This document shows positions 24,444-33,075 of a stretch of DNA of 64,000 bases, piece after piece. The DNA comes from Janthinobacterium sp. J1-1 (lineage in GTDB: Bacteria; Pseudomonadota; Gammaproteobacteria; Burkholderiales; Burkholderiaceae_D): contig NZ_CP132339.1 of the NCBI RefSeq assembly GCF_030944405.1, forward strand, positions 4,030,001 through 4,094,000, given 5' to 3'. The position numbers were made by a program, and so were the translations under genes. Within the stretch, counting starts at the first letter, position 1; every line of letters starts with the position of its first letter. Under the pieces are notes generated by a model, which worked only from the letters and a program-made list of their open reading frames with translations, did no database searches and was not told the origin of the DNA.

Positions 24444-25102
24444 TGTCGCGCTTGAAAAATATCGCCTTGCTGCTGGCGCCTGCCGTACTGATGGTCGGTT
24501 GCGCCACCAAGGCGCCATCGTACGACTACACGGCATTCAAGGCCGCCAAGCCGCGCTCGATCGTGGTCTTGCCGCCGCTGAACAATTCGCCGGAAGTCAA
24601 CGCCGGCAACAGCGTCTACGCGCAAGTGTCGTATCCGCTGGCCGAGGCCGGTTACTACGTGCTGCCGGTGGCCGTGGTCGGCGAGACCTTCAAGCAGAAT
24701 GGCCTGACCAATGCGGCCGACATCCACGGTGTCGACGTCAAGAAACTCAACGAGATCTTCGGCGCCGACGCCGGCCTGTATATCACCATCGACAAGTACG
24801 GCTCGACCTATACCGTGATCGACAGCGTGGCGGTAGTGGCAGTGACGGCCAAGCTGGTCGACCTGAAAAGCGGCACCCTGCTGTGGGAAGGCAAGGCCAG
24901 CGCCTCCAACAACGAGGGCGGCAACAACGGTGGCGGCGGGCTGATCGGCGCCTTGGTGGCGGCGGCCGTCAAGCAGATCATCAACAGCACCACCGATGCG
25001 GCGCATCCGGTCGCCGGCGTGGCCAATGCGCGCCTGCTGTCGGCCGGCATGACCAATGGTTTGCTGTACGGGCCACGTTCGGTCAAGTACCAAGTACAGT
25101 AA
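24440..25102 (+). CDS. GNA1162/DUF799 family lipoprotein
   Basis: Protein of 220 residues with a lipobox (MVGC) and the DUF799 fold, related to neisserial GNA1162, whose structure resembles TolB/periplasmic assembly factors. Typical segments are KPRSIVVLPPLNNSPEV near residue 38 and GADAGLYITIDKYGS in mid-protein. A Gly/Asn-rich stretch (NNEGGNNGGGG) interrupts a likely amphipathic helix region. It is the third gene of the overlapping lipoprotein operon and is followed by a strong terminator. With the CsgG-like protein it probably builds an outer-membrane complex of unknown cargo. Confidence 0.87.
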   Translation: MMSRLKNIALLLAPAVLMVGCATKAPSYDYTAFKAAKPRSIVVLPPLNNSPEVNAGNSVYAQVSYPLAEAGYYVLPVAVVGETFKQNGLTNAADIHGVDVKKLNEIFGADAGLYITIDKYGSTYTVIDSVAVVAVTAKLVDLKSGTLLWEGKASASNNEGGNNGGGGLIGALVAAAVKQIINSTTDAAHPVAGVANARLLSAGMTNGLLYGPRSVKYQVQ

Positions 25103-25130
25103 TGACTGTTACAGTGCTGTCGTAGCGAGA

Positions 25131-25156
25131 AGCCCCTGTTCGCCAGGGGCTTTTTT
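25131..25156 (+). terminator. Rho-independent terminator of the lipoprotein operon
   Basis: AGCCCCTG (25131-25138) pairs with CAGGGGCT (25144-25151) across a 5 nt loop, followed by a run of T. It lies 28 bp after the third lipoprotein gene. Confidence 0.9.
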
Positions 25157-25194
25157 AATATCGTGAAAAAATTGCTGATCCACGTTGAAACCAT

Positions 25195-25626
25195 ATGAAT
25201 GAGAACCTTGCCCGCTTGATTTCGGATTACCAGAATAGCGTTCGCGCTGCATTGGTATTGATGAAACGATCTGGAATTCCCATGCCAGATAGCAGTACCG
25301 CATGGGCTGGAATGGACATTCCTTTTCGTGGCCAACTTGAAGGCGGTATTTCTTACTTCAAGCATGGCATTGGCTGTGCGGTAGGCCTGGCGACAGGCAC
25401 GGTAGATTTCGATTTCGGGGACGATGGCGAAATCGACGGTGTTGACCTGGACCGGCTGACAGGATTTGCCAGGTCATCCCTGGAAAAATACGACTTTGAG
25501 GCCGAGGATTCATTGGCGCATTGTTTTAAGGCAGCGGTGGCGTCAGGTGCGTTGATATATTCCGGATATATGCTGTATTACCTTGCGAACCGGCCGCGTG
25601 CGCTGGCAGTTGATGTGGATGAATGA
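25195..25626 (+). CDS. DUF6896 domain protein
   Basis: Protein of 143 residues, cytoplasmic. The central pattern G-x-x-Y-F-K-H-G-I-G-C-A-V followed by GTVDFDFGDDGEIDGVD matches DUF6896, a family often found among contact-dependent or polymorphic toxin immunity genes. Base composition is less GC-rich than its neighbours, which fits recent acquisition. No toxin, Rhs or CdiA fragment is visible upstream or downstream, so it is an orphan here. Function as an immunity protein is a guess from the family's usual surroundings. Confidence 0.7.
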   Translation: MNENLARLISDYQNSVRAALVLMKRSGIPMPDSSTAWAGMDIPFRGQLEGGISYFKHGIGCAVGLATGTVDFDFGDDGEIDGVDLDRLTGFARSSLEKYDFEAEDSLAHCFKAAVASGALIYSGYMLYYLANRPRALAVDVDE

Positions 25627-25657
25627 TTGCCATATGGTGCGAGGCCAAGTCCAGGTA

Positions 25658-26443
25658 TTAAGGAACCTTGTGCATCTTCACCTTGCGCATATCCGATAGC
25701 CCCACCGTGTGATGGCCGCCCGGCTCCACGGTGACGGTCAGCAGGTCATACGTCCTGACCATGTTCAGCAGGCCGGAATGGCCGAAGTTGGTCGGCGAGA
25801 ATCCCGAGTCTGTCCGCTTCAGGTATTGTCCCAGCGCGCCCAATCCTACTTTTCCCTCGGCCGCATCGCCGACCAGCAGCCTGACCGCGTCGACCACCAG
25901 CAGCGGCTGCAGCTTGACGCCTTCCCTGGGCTTGGCTGGCGCGGGTTCAGGCTGCACCGGCGTCAGGATAACGGGCGCGGCATGCGCCGGGCTGGCGGCA
26001 GGCTCTGGCGTCCACTCGAAGAACTGGTCGCTGGCGTTACGCAGCGCCGACGGCGTCTTGGCTTCGCCGACGATGCAGACGGAAGCGCCGCGCTCGCGCA
26101 GCTTGCGGCACAGATAGGCGAAATCGGAATCGCTGGTGATCAGGCAGAACACGTCGGCACGCTGGTCGAACATGGCCTCCAGGGCGTCGAGCGCCAGTGC
26201 GATATCGGCCGTATTCTTGCCACTGGCATACTGGAATTGCAGGCAGGGCGTGAATGCCTGTTCCACCAGCGCCGCCTGCCATTTGGCGCTCAAGGTCGTA
26301 TGGTTGCCATAGCCGCGCCGCAAGACCACGCGCCCGAATTGCGCCACCATCCTGAGGGCATACGCCAGGATGGCCGGGCTGGTGTTGTCGCAGTCGACCA
26401 GCACGGCGACGCGGGTTTCTGCCACGCTTGAAGGAACACTCAT
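25658..26443 (-). CDS. NYN domain ribonuclease-like protein with C-terminal OST-HTH/LOTUS-like domain
   Basis: Protein of about 261 residues. The N-terminal NYN/PIN-like domain (about 10-145) has the acidic residues expected for a metal-dependent RNase: VLVDCDN, KNTADIALALDAL and ITSDSDFAYL. A linker rich in Pro and Ala (about 147-175) leads to a C-terminal domain (about 180-255, QPLLVVDAVRLLVGD...GLGALGQYLKR) that looks like OST-HTH/LOTUS, an RNA-binding module. The ATG at 26443 follows GGAAAGG; a GTG at 26449 is possible. Related to LabA/DUF88 proteins. RNA processing is the likely role. Confidence 0.85.
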   Translation of the reverse strand: MSVPSSVAETRVAVLVDCDNTSPAILAYALRMVAQFGRVVLRRGYGNHTTLSAKWQAALVEQAFTPCLQFQYASGKNTADIALALDALEAMFDQRADVFCLITSDSDFAYLCRKLRERGASVCIVGEAKTPSALRNASDQFFEWTPEPAASPAHAAPVILTPVQPEPAPAKPREGVKLQPLLVVDAVRLLVGDAAEGKVGLGALGQYLKRTDSGFSPTNFGHSGLLNMVRTYDLLTVTVEPGGHHTVGLSDMRKVKMHKVP

Positions 26444-26574
26444 TTGCACCTTTCCATGGTTGGCCAGCTTGCGGCGGTATGCGCAATGCTGTTTGCTTTA
26501 TTGTAATCGCACCGCGACGCGCGCGACACATCGCCATAGCGTAAATGGCCGAAGTGGCCGCCTGCCTGCGCGGT

Positions 26575-27546
26575 TCAGGCGCCGTTGCCCGGCTGCGTGC
26601 GCCGGCTTACGCCAGGTGTCTGGCCGGTGATGCGTTTGTAGGCGCGGCTGAAGGCGGCCTGGGAGGCGTAGCCCAGGCGCTGCGCCACGGTCTCGACCGG
26701 CAGCCGGCCCTGGCCCAGCCACTGGCTGGCCAGGTGCATGCGCAGCTCGGTGGCATAGCGCAGCGGCGGCGTGCCGATCGTCGCCTGGAAGCGTTCGGCG
26801 AACGCGGAGCGCGAACTGTGGCATTCGAAGGCCAGTTCTTCCACCGTCCAGTTGCGGCCCGGTTGCCGGTGCAGCGCCAGGATGGCGCGCGCCAGGCGCG
26901 GGTCGCGCAGCGCCGCCACCAGGCCGGAAGCATGGTCGCAACCACATTCCACCCAGCCGCGCACGATCATGGCGGCCGCCACTTCGGCCAGGCGCGCCAG
27001 GATGCCGGCAAAGCCGACGCGGCCCGAACACACTTCGCTTTTCATGGAGCCGAGAATGGCCGCCAGGCCAGGGTAGCGCTGCCCCATCACATCGGCCACC
27101 ATCACCTCGGACATCAAGGGCCCCAGGCCTTGCATGCCGCCGAGATCGAATTCCATGCAGCCATAAAACAAGATGGTCCCCGGTGTCATGCCGAGGCTGG
27201 GGCAAGCATCGACGGCGTCGACCTTGTCGCCCAGCGGCGAAGCCTGATAGCTGTCGATGCCGATGGCCGGCATGTCGGCGCTCGACAAAAGTTGATGCGC
27301 GCCGCCGTGCGGCATCAATACGGCATTGCCTGCCGCCAGCGCATGCACGGTGCCGTCGCTGGTGCGCAGCACGGCCGAGCCGACCGCGAGGAAGTGAAAA
27401 TAAGCATGACCCGGCCTGGCCTCGAAGTGCAGGCCGAACCGGGCACCGGCCTGCACCCGGCGGTATTGCACGCCGCGCAGGCGCATGTCCGTCAGCAGGG
27501 CGCTGATGAGGTCGGAAGATAAGGCGAATACGTCGGTGCGCGTCAT
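26575..27546 (-). CDS. AraC family regulator with N-terminal cupin domain
   Basis: Regulator of about 323 residues. A cupin ligand-binding domain (about 20-190; HFEARPGHAYFHFLAVG) precedes a two-helix-turn-helix AraC domain (about 220-310; WTVEELAFECHSSRSAFAERFQATIG and VETVAQRLGYASQAAFSRAYKRITG). This subclass usually controls an adjacent transporter or dehydrogenase. It is divergent from the MFS exporter at 27647. No start has a clear ribosome site; an in-frame ATG at 27585 adds 13 residues. The ligand is unknown. Confidence 0.88.
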   Translation of the reverse strand: MTRTDVFALSSDLISALLTDMRLRGVQYRRVQAGARFGLHFEARPGHAYFHFLAVGSAVLRTSDGTVHALAAGNAVLMPHGGAHQLLSSADMPAIGIDSYQASPLGDKVDAVDACPSLGMTPGTILFYGCMEFDLGGMQGLGPLMSEVMVADVMGQRYPGLAAILGSMKSEVCSGRVGFAGILARLAEVAAAMIVRGWVECGCDHASGLVAALRDPRLARAILALHRQPGRNWTVEELAFECHSSRSAFAERFQATIGTPPLRYATELRMHLASQWLGQGRLPVETVAQRLGYASQAAFSRAYKRITGQTPGVSRRTQPGNGA

Positions 27547-27646
27547 TGCCGGGGTTTTGATCAAAAAATGCAGGGTTTCCATCATAGACCATCCGAATCA
27601 GCGCGTCTACAGTGAGCGTCTTGTTCAAACCTTGAGGAACCATGCA

Positions 27647-28912
27647 ATGAGCGATTGTATCTGTGATGTATCACCCGGGACCGGGACCGGGACCGGGACC
27701 GGCAAGGCTGCTGCCGGCGCCGAACCTGCGGCGCCGGCCTGGATGGCGGTGTTTTCGCTGACGATGGGCGTATTCGGCTTGCTGACGGCGGAATACCTGC
27801 CGGCCAGCCTGCTGACGCCGATGGCCGCCGACATGCGGGTGTCGGAAGCACTGGCCGGGCAGGCGGTGACGATCACGGCCGTGGTGGCGCTGTTTGCCGG
27901 CTTGCTGGTGCCGCGCCTGACGCGGCGCTTTGACCGGCGCCTGGTGCTGCTGGCCTTTTCCACGCTGATGATCGCGTCGAACCTGCTGGTGGCCCTGTCT
28001 TCCAGCCTGGGCGTGTTGCTGCTGATGCGCATGCTGCTCGGTGTCGCCCTCGGCGGTTTCTGGAGCATGGCGGCGGCGGTGGCGATGCGGCTGGTGCCGG
28101 CCAGGCTGCTGCCGCGCGCGCTATCTATCATTTTCAGTGGCATCGCCGTGGGAACCGTGGTGGCGGTGCCGCTGGGCAGCTATCTTGGCGGCCTGTACGG
28201 CTGGCGCAGCGCATTTTTTGCCGCCAGCGCTATCGGCGTGGTCACCCTGGCATTCCAGTGGCTGACCTTGCCGCAGCTACCGGCCCGCCCGACGGCCGGG
28301 CACGGCACGGTAATGGGCCTGCTGCGCCGTCCCGGCATTGCCGTGGGCATGCTGGGCTGCGTGCTGGCGCATACCGGACACTTCGCCCTGTTTACCTATA
28401 TCCGGCCCTTCCTGGAAACCACGGCACATGTCGCACCTGACACCCTGGCCCTGATGCTGCTGGGTTTTGGCCTGGCCAACTTTGCCGGCACCTTGCTGGC
28501 CGGGCAGTTGATGCAACGCAGCCTGCGCCTGACCCTGGTGCTGATGCCGGCGCTGGTGGGCGTCGCCGCGCTGGCGCTGGTACTGTTGCCGGCCTCGCTG
28601 GCCGGACAGGCCTTGCTGATGGCGATCTGGGGCCTGGCGTTTGGCGGCGTGCCGGTGGCCTGGTCGAACTGGGTGGCGCGCGCCCTCCCGGACCAGGCGG
28701 AAAGCGCCGGTGGCATGGTGGTGGCGTCGGTACAGTCCGCCATCGCGGCGGGGGCAGCGGCCGGAGGCGCCATGTTCAGCATCAGCGGCATCGCCGGCGT
28801 CTTCATGGCCGCCGGCGCCTTGATGCTGCTGGCGGCGCTGCTGATCGCGCTGCGCGTCAGGGTGCCCGCTGCGCAGGCTGGTGCGAACGCGGGCGCGGCG
28901 CTGCATGGCTGA
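27647..28912 (+). CDS. MFS exporter (NepI/YdhP-like, DHA1 class)
   Basis: Twelve-helix major facilitator of 421 residues. The AEYLPASLLTPMAADM segment in helix 1 and GVALGGFWSMAAAVAMRLVP in helix 5 mark the DHA1 branch that includes the purine ribonucleoside exporter NepI and sugar/arabinose exporters. The start ATG follows TTGAGGAAC. The N-terminal tail contains a run of alternating Gly-Thr encoded by a hexanucleotide repeat. It is divergent from an AraC regulator that probably controls it. Confidence 0.88.
   Translation: MSDCICDVSPGTGTGTGTGKAAAGAEPAAPAWMAVFSLTMGVFGLLTAEYLPASLLTPMAADMRVSEALAGQAVTITAVVALFAGLLVPRLTRRFDRRLVLLAFSTLMIASNLLVALSSSLGVLLLMRMLLGVALGGFWSMAAAVAMRLVPARLLPRALSIIFSGIAVGTVVAVPLGSYLGGLYGWRSAFFAASAIGVVTLAFQWLTLPQLPARPTAGHGTVMGLLRRPGIAVGMLGCVLAHTGHFALFTYIRPFLETTAHVAPDTLALMLLGFGLANFAGTLLAGQLMQRSLRLTLVLMPALVGVAALALVLLPASLAGQALLMAIWGLAFGGVPVAWSNWVARALPDQAESAGGMVVASVQSAIAAGAAAGGAMFSISGIAGVFMAAGALMLLAALLIALRVRVPAAQAGANAGAALHG
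27675..27702. repeat. Hexanucleotide tandem repeat in an MFS gene
   Basis: Four full copies plus part of a fifth of CCGGGA encode a Gly-Thr run near the N-terminus of the exporter. Six-base units keep the frame, so copy changes would alter length only. Confidence 0.8.
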
Positions 28913-28941
28913 TCTGCCTGAAGCGGCAGGGCAGGGAAGGT

Positions 28942-29358
28942 TCAAGCCTTGCCCGGCGCCGCAATCGAACTGAGCAATTTTCTGACGGCGCCATGCGCCA
29001 TGACGATCTCCGGCGCGTCGTGCAGCAGCGCGTTGTATTTGGCCTGGAACTCCTTGTCGCCGTCTTCCGACGGGCCGATCAGCGCTTCGAGCGCGCGGCG
29101 GTAGGTCAGGGCGACCGCCGCGGTGACCGGTTCCGGCTCGTCCAGGCGCTCGTCCATCTGCGCCATCAGGCCCGACAATTTCTGCAGCCAGGCGAAATGC
29201 GGGTGGTTGGTGACCAGTTGCAGCAGTTCCAGCGGGCTGCCGACGGCGCCGAAGTACTGGGTTTCCACGTTGATCAGGTGTTTGTGCAGGTCGCGCAGGG
29301 CGCGCGCCAGGGCGATCAGGCGGGCGCGTTCGGCCAGGTCGTTGTCGAGAGAGGTCAT
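28942..29358 (-). CDS. Hypothetical helical protein
   Basis: Protein of 138 residues that I do not recognise by name. It is predicted to be almost all alpha-helical, without signal peptide or membrane segment. Recurrent features are the LRDLHKHLINVETQYFGAVGSPLELLQLVTNHPHFAWLQ segment with several His, and an acidic E-P-E-P-V turn. The ATG at 29358 is placed by a GGAG site six bases upstream. It is convergent with the MFS gene and divergent from the TMEM175 gene. Similar proteins are common in Burkholderiales as single conserved genes; no function can be inferred. Confidence 0.7.
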   Translation of the reverse strand: MTSLDNDLAERARLIALARALRDLHKHLINVETQYFGAVGSPLELLQLVTNHPHFAWLQKLSGLMAQMDERLDEPEPVTAAVALTYRRALEALIGPSEDGDKEFQAKYNALLHDAPEIVMAHGAVRKLLSSIAAPGKA

Positions 29359-29509
29359 GCGTGGCTCCATGGGTGGCGGTGCCTCAGTGTAGCGGCAATT
29401 GCGGCTTTTTTGTCCCTGTCTTTGGGTCAGGCGGAACCTGCATACTGGTCTTCCGGCAGGCGGCAAGCGCGCGTTTTCGCGCTAGCATGGTTCATTTGCC
29501 CCCGACATC

Positions 29510-30076
29510 ATGAACAAAAGCCGCCTGGAAGCGTTTACCGATGGCGTGGTCGCCATCGCGATCACCATCATGGTGCTGGCGCTGAAGGTGCCCAGCGGGC
29601 CGCACTGGACCGAGGTGCTGGAGCTGGCGCCGGTGCTGTGCGCCTACCTGCTCAGCTTTGTGTATGTCGGCATCTACTGGGTCAACCACCATCACGTGCT
29701 GCAGCTGGCGCGCCAGGTCAACGGGCGCATACTGTGGACCAATCTGCACCTGCTGTTCTGGCTGTCGCTGGTGCCGCTGGTCACCGCCTGGGCCGGCAAT
29801 TACCCGCTGACCCCGGCGCCGATGGCCTTGTACGGCGTGGTGCTCCTGATGTGCGCGGTGGCTTTTCGCATGCTGGTACGCTCGCTGGTGGCCAGCGAAG
29901 GCCCCGATTCGCCGCTGGCGCAGGCGCTGGGCCATAGCCGCAAGAAGGAATTGTCGATCGCGCTGTACCTGGTGGCGATTGCGCTGTCGCTATGGTATGC
30001 GCCGGCCGGCGCCGCCATCTATGTGGCGGTGGCCGTCTTGTGGCTGATACCGCAGCGCAGGAAAGATACACCGTAA
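29510..30076 (+). CDS. TMEM175 family (DUF1211) potassium-channel-like protein
   Basis: Membrane protein of 188 residues with about six helices. The hallmark near the N-terminus is RLEAFTDGVVAIAITIMVL (FSDG motif with T instead of S), which in TMEM175 lines the pore. Bacterial members form leaky potassium channels as tetramers. The helix-2 region WTEVLELAPVLCAYLLSFVYVGIYWVNHHH matches the family. Only a UBP-type zinc-finger gene follows, after a 19 bp gap, and the two may be co-transcribed. Confidence 0.88.
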   Translation: MNKSRLEAFTDGVVAIAITIMVLALKVPSGPHWTEVLELAPVLCAYLLSFVYVGIYWVNHHHVLQLARQVNGRILWTNLHLLFWLSLVPLVTAWAGNYPLTPAPMALYGVVLLMCAVAFRMLVRSLVASEGPDSPLAQALGHSRKKELSIALYLVAIALSLWYAPAGAAIYVAVAVLWLIPQRRKDTP

Positions 30077-30095
30077 TCATCCACAGGAGAGCAAT

Positions 30096-30362
30096 ATGAG
30101 CCAGGCTTGCCAGCATTTGCACGATATCCATACGCGCGGCGCCAATTCCGAAGGCTGCGAGGAGTGCCTGAAACTGGGCGACGATTGGGTCCACCTGCGC
30201 GTGTGCATGGTGTGCGGCCATGTCGGCTGCTGCGATGATTCGAAGAACAAGCACGCCACCAAACATTTTCATGCGACCAGGCACCCGATCATCCGCTCCA
30301 AGGAGCCGGGCGAGACCTGGGGCTGGTGCTATGTGGACGAGTTGTTCTACGATCCGATCTGA
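30096..30362 (+). CDS. UBP-type zinc finger protein
   Basis: Small protein of 88 residues consisting of one UBP (ZnF-UBP) domain. The expected Cys/His ligands are visible: Cys5 and His8, the CEEC pair, CMVCGHVGCC, and later His residues in KHATKHFHATRHP. In eukaryotes this domain binds the C-terminus of ubiquitin; bacterial single-domain versions have no established ligand. An AGGAG site precedes the ATG. It follows the TMEM175-like gene closely. Confidence 0.88.
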   Translation: MSQACQHLHDIHTRGANSEGCEECLKLGDDWVHLRVCMVCGHVGCCDDSKNKHATKHFHATRHPIIRSKEPGETWGWCYVDELFYDPI

Positions 30363-30384
30363 CCCTGGCGGCGCAGGCCGGGGC

Positions 30385-31446
30385 TCAGACAGCAGGGCGC
30401 TCGCCGCTCCATGCCCGCTGCAGCAGTGCCCGCAAGGGCGCCGCTTCGACCGGACGCGGGTTCCAGTACGGGTTGGCCAGCGCGGTGGCGCAAGCGTGGT
30501 CCAGGCCATCGGCCGGCATGCCGATCTCGCTCAGCGCCTGTGCTATGCCCAGCTCTTGCGACAAGTCGAACATGCCTTGCGCCGCATCGTCGCTGCCCAG
30601 CGCGCGCGCGACGCGCCGCATGGCCTCGGGCGCCGCTTTGGCGTTGTAGGCCAGCGCATGGGGCAGGATAATGGCGTGGGTCTCGGCATGCGGCAGGTTG
30701 AACGAGCCGCCCAGGGTGTGGCACAGCTTGTGGTGCAGGGCCATGCCCACCTGGCCCAGCACCGTGCCGCACAGCCAGGCGCCATACAGGCAGCTGCCGC
30801 GTGCATCGAGGTCCTGCGGGTCCTGGCGCAGCTTGCGCAGGCCGCTGGCCAGCGAGCGTATGCCTTCCTCGGCCATCAGCGACATGACCGGGTTGCCGTC
30901 CTGTGCGTACAGCCCTTCGGCCGCATGGGCGATGGCGTTGATGCCGCTCACGAACGACATGGCGGCCGGCAGGCCCCGCGACAGGCGCGGATCGTAGATG
31001 ACGGTGCGCGGCAGCACTTTGCTGTCGCGGCCCGTGCGCTTGATGCCGTTTTCGGTGATGCCATAGATCGGCGTCATCTCGGAACCCGCATAGGTGGTCG
31101 GGATGGCGATGATGGGCAGCGGCGATTCGAGCGCAATCGCCTTGCCCAGGCCGACGGTCGAGCCGCCGCCGATGGCCACCGCGCAGTCGGCGCCCAGGCG
31201 CGCCGCCACCGCCACCGCCTCGCGGGCGCTGGCGATCGGCACGTGCATGACGGCGCCCGCATGGATGCCGGCGCAGCGCCTGCCCAGCAGGCCGGCCACC
31301 ATCTCGGCCTGCTGCGTCTGTTCTCGTGTGCACAGCACCAGCGCCCGGCTGGCGCCCAGCAGTTCGACTTCGCGCTCCACATGCTTGACGCTGTCGAGGC
31401 CGAATACCACGCGCGAGGCCAGCGCCGTATAGGTAAAGTCATACAT
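30385..31446 (-). CDS. Maleylacetate reductase (iron-containing alcohol dehydrogenase family)
   Basis: Enzyme of 353 residues that reduces maleylacetate to 3-oxoadipate with NAD(P)H, the last specific step of the hydroxyquinol pathway. The GGGSTVGLGKAIA dinucleotide-binding motif and IPTTYAGSEMTPIYGIT are typical of this branch, as is HHKLCHTLGGSFNLPHAETHA carrying the conserved His residues. The ATG at 31446 has GGGAGG seven bases upstream, deciding between two close ATGs. The stop of the preceding Dabb gene lies at the ribosome site. It is the last gene of the cluster that starts with hydroxyquinol dioxygenase. Confidence 0.9.
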   Translation of the reverse strand: MYDFTYTALASRVVFGLDSVKHVEREVELLGASRALVLCTREQTQQAEMVAGLLGRRCAGIHAGAVMHVPIASAREAVAVAARLGADCAVAIGGGSTVGLGKAIALESPLPIIAIPTTYAGSEMTPIYGITENGIKRTGRDSKVLPRTVIYDPRLSRGLPAAMSFVSGINAIAHAAEGLYAQDGNPVMSLMAEEGIRSLASGLRKLRQDPQDLDARGSCLYGAWLCGTVLGQVGMALHHKLCHTLGGSFNLPHAETHAIILPHALAYNAKAAPEAMRRVARALGSDDAAQGMFDLSQELGIAQALSEIGMPADGLDHACATALANPYWNPRPVEAAPLRALLQRAWSGERPAV

Positions 31447-31448
31447 GA

Positions 31449-31811
31449 TCATTCCTCCCTTCGGTTGACGGTGGCGGGGACAGCGTAGTCGACCTGGTGG
31501 CGGGCGATGCGGCTGTCGCCCAGCAACTGCTTGACGCGCAGGTGCTCGGGGTGGCTGGCGTAGGCGGCCAGGCTGGCCCGGGAGTCGAAGTCCATGCACA
31601 GCACCACGTCGCAGGCATAATCGACCCCGCTCATGTCCAGCCCCACCTCGACGCTGCGCATGCCGGGGATGCGGCCGGCCAGCGCTTCGAACGTGGCCTT
31701 GATCAAGTGCGCCGCCGCGTTTTTTTCCTGCGGCGTCTCGCCGCGCACATCCCACATGACGATGTGCCTTACCACAGGCGGGTGCGATCCCGCCGTCGTT
31801 GCCTGTTCCAT
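31449..31811 (-). CDS. Dabb (stress-responsive A/B barrel) domain protein
   Basis: Protein of 120 residues. The dimeric alpha/beta-barrel domain is recognised by VRHIVMWDVRGETPQEKN, then MRSVEVGLDM and the DVVLCMDFDSRASLAAYASHPEH stretch. Dabb proteins include small cyclases and tautomerases that work on polyketide or aromatic ring intermediates (olivetolic acid cyclase is a plant member), as well as stress proteins of unknown role. It sits between the sugar ABC permease and maleylacetate reductase genes, so it is part of the same pathway. Help in dehydration or aromatisation is a reasonable but unproven idea. Confidence 0.85.
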   Translation of the reverse strand: MEQATTAGSHPPVVRHIVMWDVRGETPQEKNAAAHLIKATFEALAGRIPGMRSVEVGLDMSGVDYACDVVLCMDFDSRASLAAYASHPEHLRVKQLLGDSRIARHQVDYAVPATVNRREE

Positions 31812-31865
31812 TGCGTATCCAATCGAGCGTGTTGTAAAGGCCGGCGCCTGGCGGCCGGCGCGAAA

Positions 31866-33074
31866 TCAAGCCTTGTTCTTGTTGTAGACATCGAAGAACA
31901 CGGCCGCCAGCAGCACCAGCCCCTTGATGATCTGCTGGTAGTCCACGCCGATGCCCATGATCGACATGCCGTTGTTCATCACGCCCATGATGAAGGCGCC
32001 CACCACCGCGCCCATCACCTTGCCGACGCCGCCCGAGGCCGAGGCGCCGCCGATAAAGCAGGCCGCGATCACGTCCAGTTCGAAGCCGGTGCCCGCTTTC
32101 GGCGTGGCGCTGTTGAGCCGCGCCGCGAACACCATGCCGGCCAGCGCCGCCAGCACGCCCATGTTGACGAAGGTGTAGAACACCACGCGCTCGGTGCGCA
32201 CGCCCGACAGCCGGGCCGCCTTGGCGTTGCCGCCGACGGCGTACACGCGCCGGCCCATGGTGGTGCGGTTCATGACAAAGGTGTAGACGGCGATCAGCAG
32301 GCCCATCACCACAAGCACGGTCGGCATGCCGCGATAGCTGGCCAGGATGGCGGACAGGCCGACGACCATGCCGGCCAGGATGGCGTTCTTCAGCACGAAC
32401 AGATACACAGGGCCGGTGTGCAGGCCATGTTTTTTCGCATTGCCGCGCTGGCGCCAGTCGAGCACGAAAAAGCAGGCGCCGACCAGGCAGCCCAGCAGCA
32501 TGGACGTCAGCCGCAGCGGCGTGGTGCCCAGCAGCTCGGGGATGAAGCCGGCGCTCAGCAGCGAGAAGCCGGCCGGGAAGGGGCCGATCGACTGGCCTTC
32601 GAGCACGACGATGGTCAGGCCGCGAAACACCAGCATGCCGGCCAGGGTGACGATAAACGAGGGCATGTGCCAGAACGCCACCCAATAGCCTTGCGCCGCG
32701 CCGATCAGGGCGCCGGCCGCCACGCACAGCAGGGTGGCCGTGACGGGGTCGAGCTGGTAGTTCACCATCAGCACGGCGGCCAGCGCGCCGACAAAGCCGG
32801 CGATCGAGCCGACCGACAGGTCGATATGGCCAGCCACGATGACCATCAGCATGCCCAGCGCCATGATCACGATATAGCTGTTCTGCAGCACCAGGTTGGT
32901 GAGATTGAGCGACTGCATCAGCACGCCGCCGGTCGACCACTGGAAGAACGCCATGATGAGGATCAGCGAGATCATCAGGCCATAGTCCTGGAAGCCGCGC
33001 TTGAGCGCGCCCGTGAAGTGTGCGCCGGGCAGCAGGGCACCCGTGGGCGCGGCCGGTGTCGATAAGGTTGTCAT
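31866..33074 (-). CDS. Multiple-sugar ABC transporter permease (GguB/XylH type)
   Basis: Inner-membrane permease of 402 residues of the carbohydrate uptake 2 class, with about ten helices. The motif HIDLSVGSIAGFVGALAA and the long ATPase contact GGNAKAARLSGVRTERV are typical of GguB, MmsB and XylH. A GGAGG site precedes the ATG at 33074, while the upstream start at 33089 lies over it, so the shorter form is chosen. There is one base between the ATPase stop and this start. It would import the cluster's sugar or cyclitol with the ChvE-like binding protein. Confidence 0.9.
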   Translation of the reverse strand: MTTLSTPAAPTGALLPGAHFTGALKRGFQDYGLMISLILIMAFFQWSTGGVLMQSLNLTNLVLQNSYIVIMALGMLMVIVAGHIDLSVGSIAGFVGALAAVLMVNYQLDPVTATLLCVAAGALIGAAQGYWVAFWHMPSFIVTLAGMLVFRGLTIVVLEGQSIGPFPAGFSLLSAGFIPELLGTTPLRLTSMLLGCLVGACFFVLDWRQRGNAKKHGLHTGPVYLFVLKNAILAGMVVGLSAILASYRGMPTVLVVMGLLIAVYTFVMNRTTMGRRVYAVGGNAKAARLSGVRTERVVFYTFVNMGVLAALAGMVFAARLNSATPKAGTGFELDVIAACFIGGASASGGVGKVMGAVVGAFIMGVMNNGMSIMGIGVDYQQIIKGLVLLAAVFFDVYNKNKA

Positions 33075-33075
33075 T

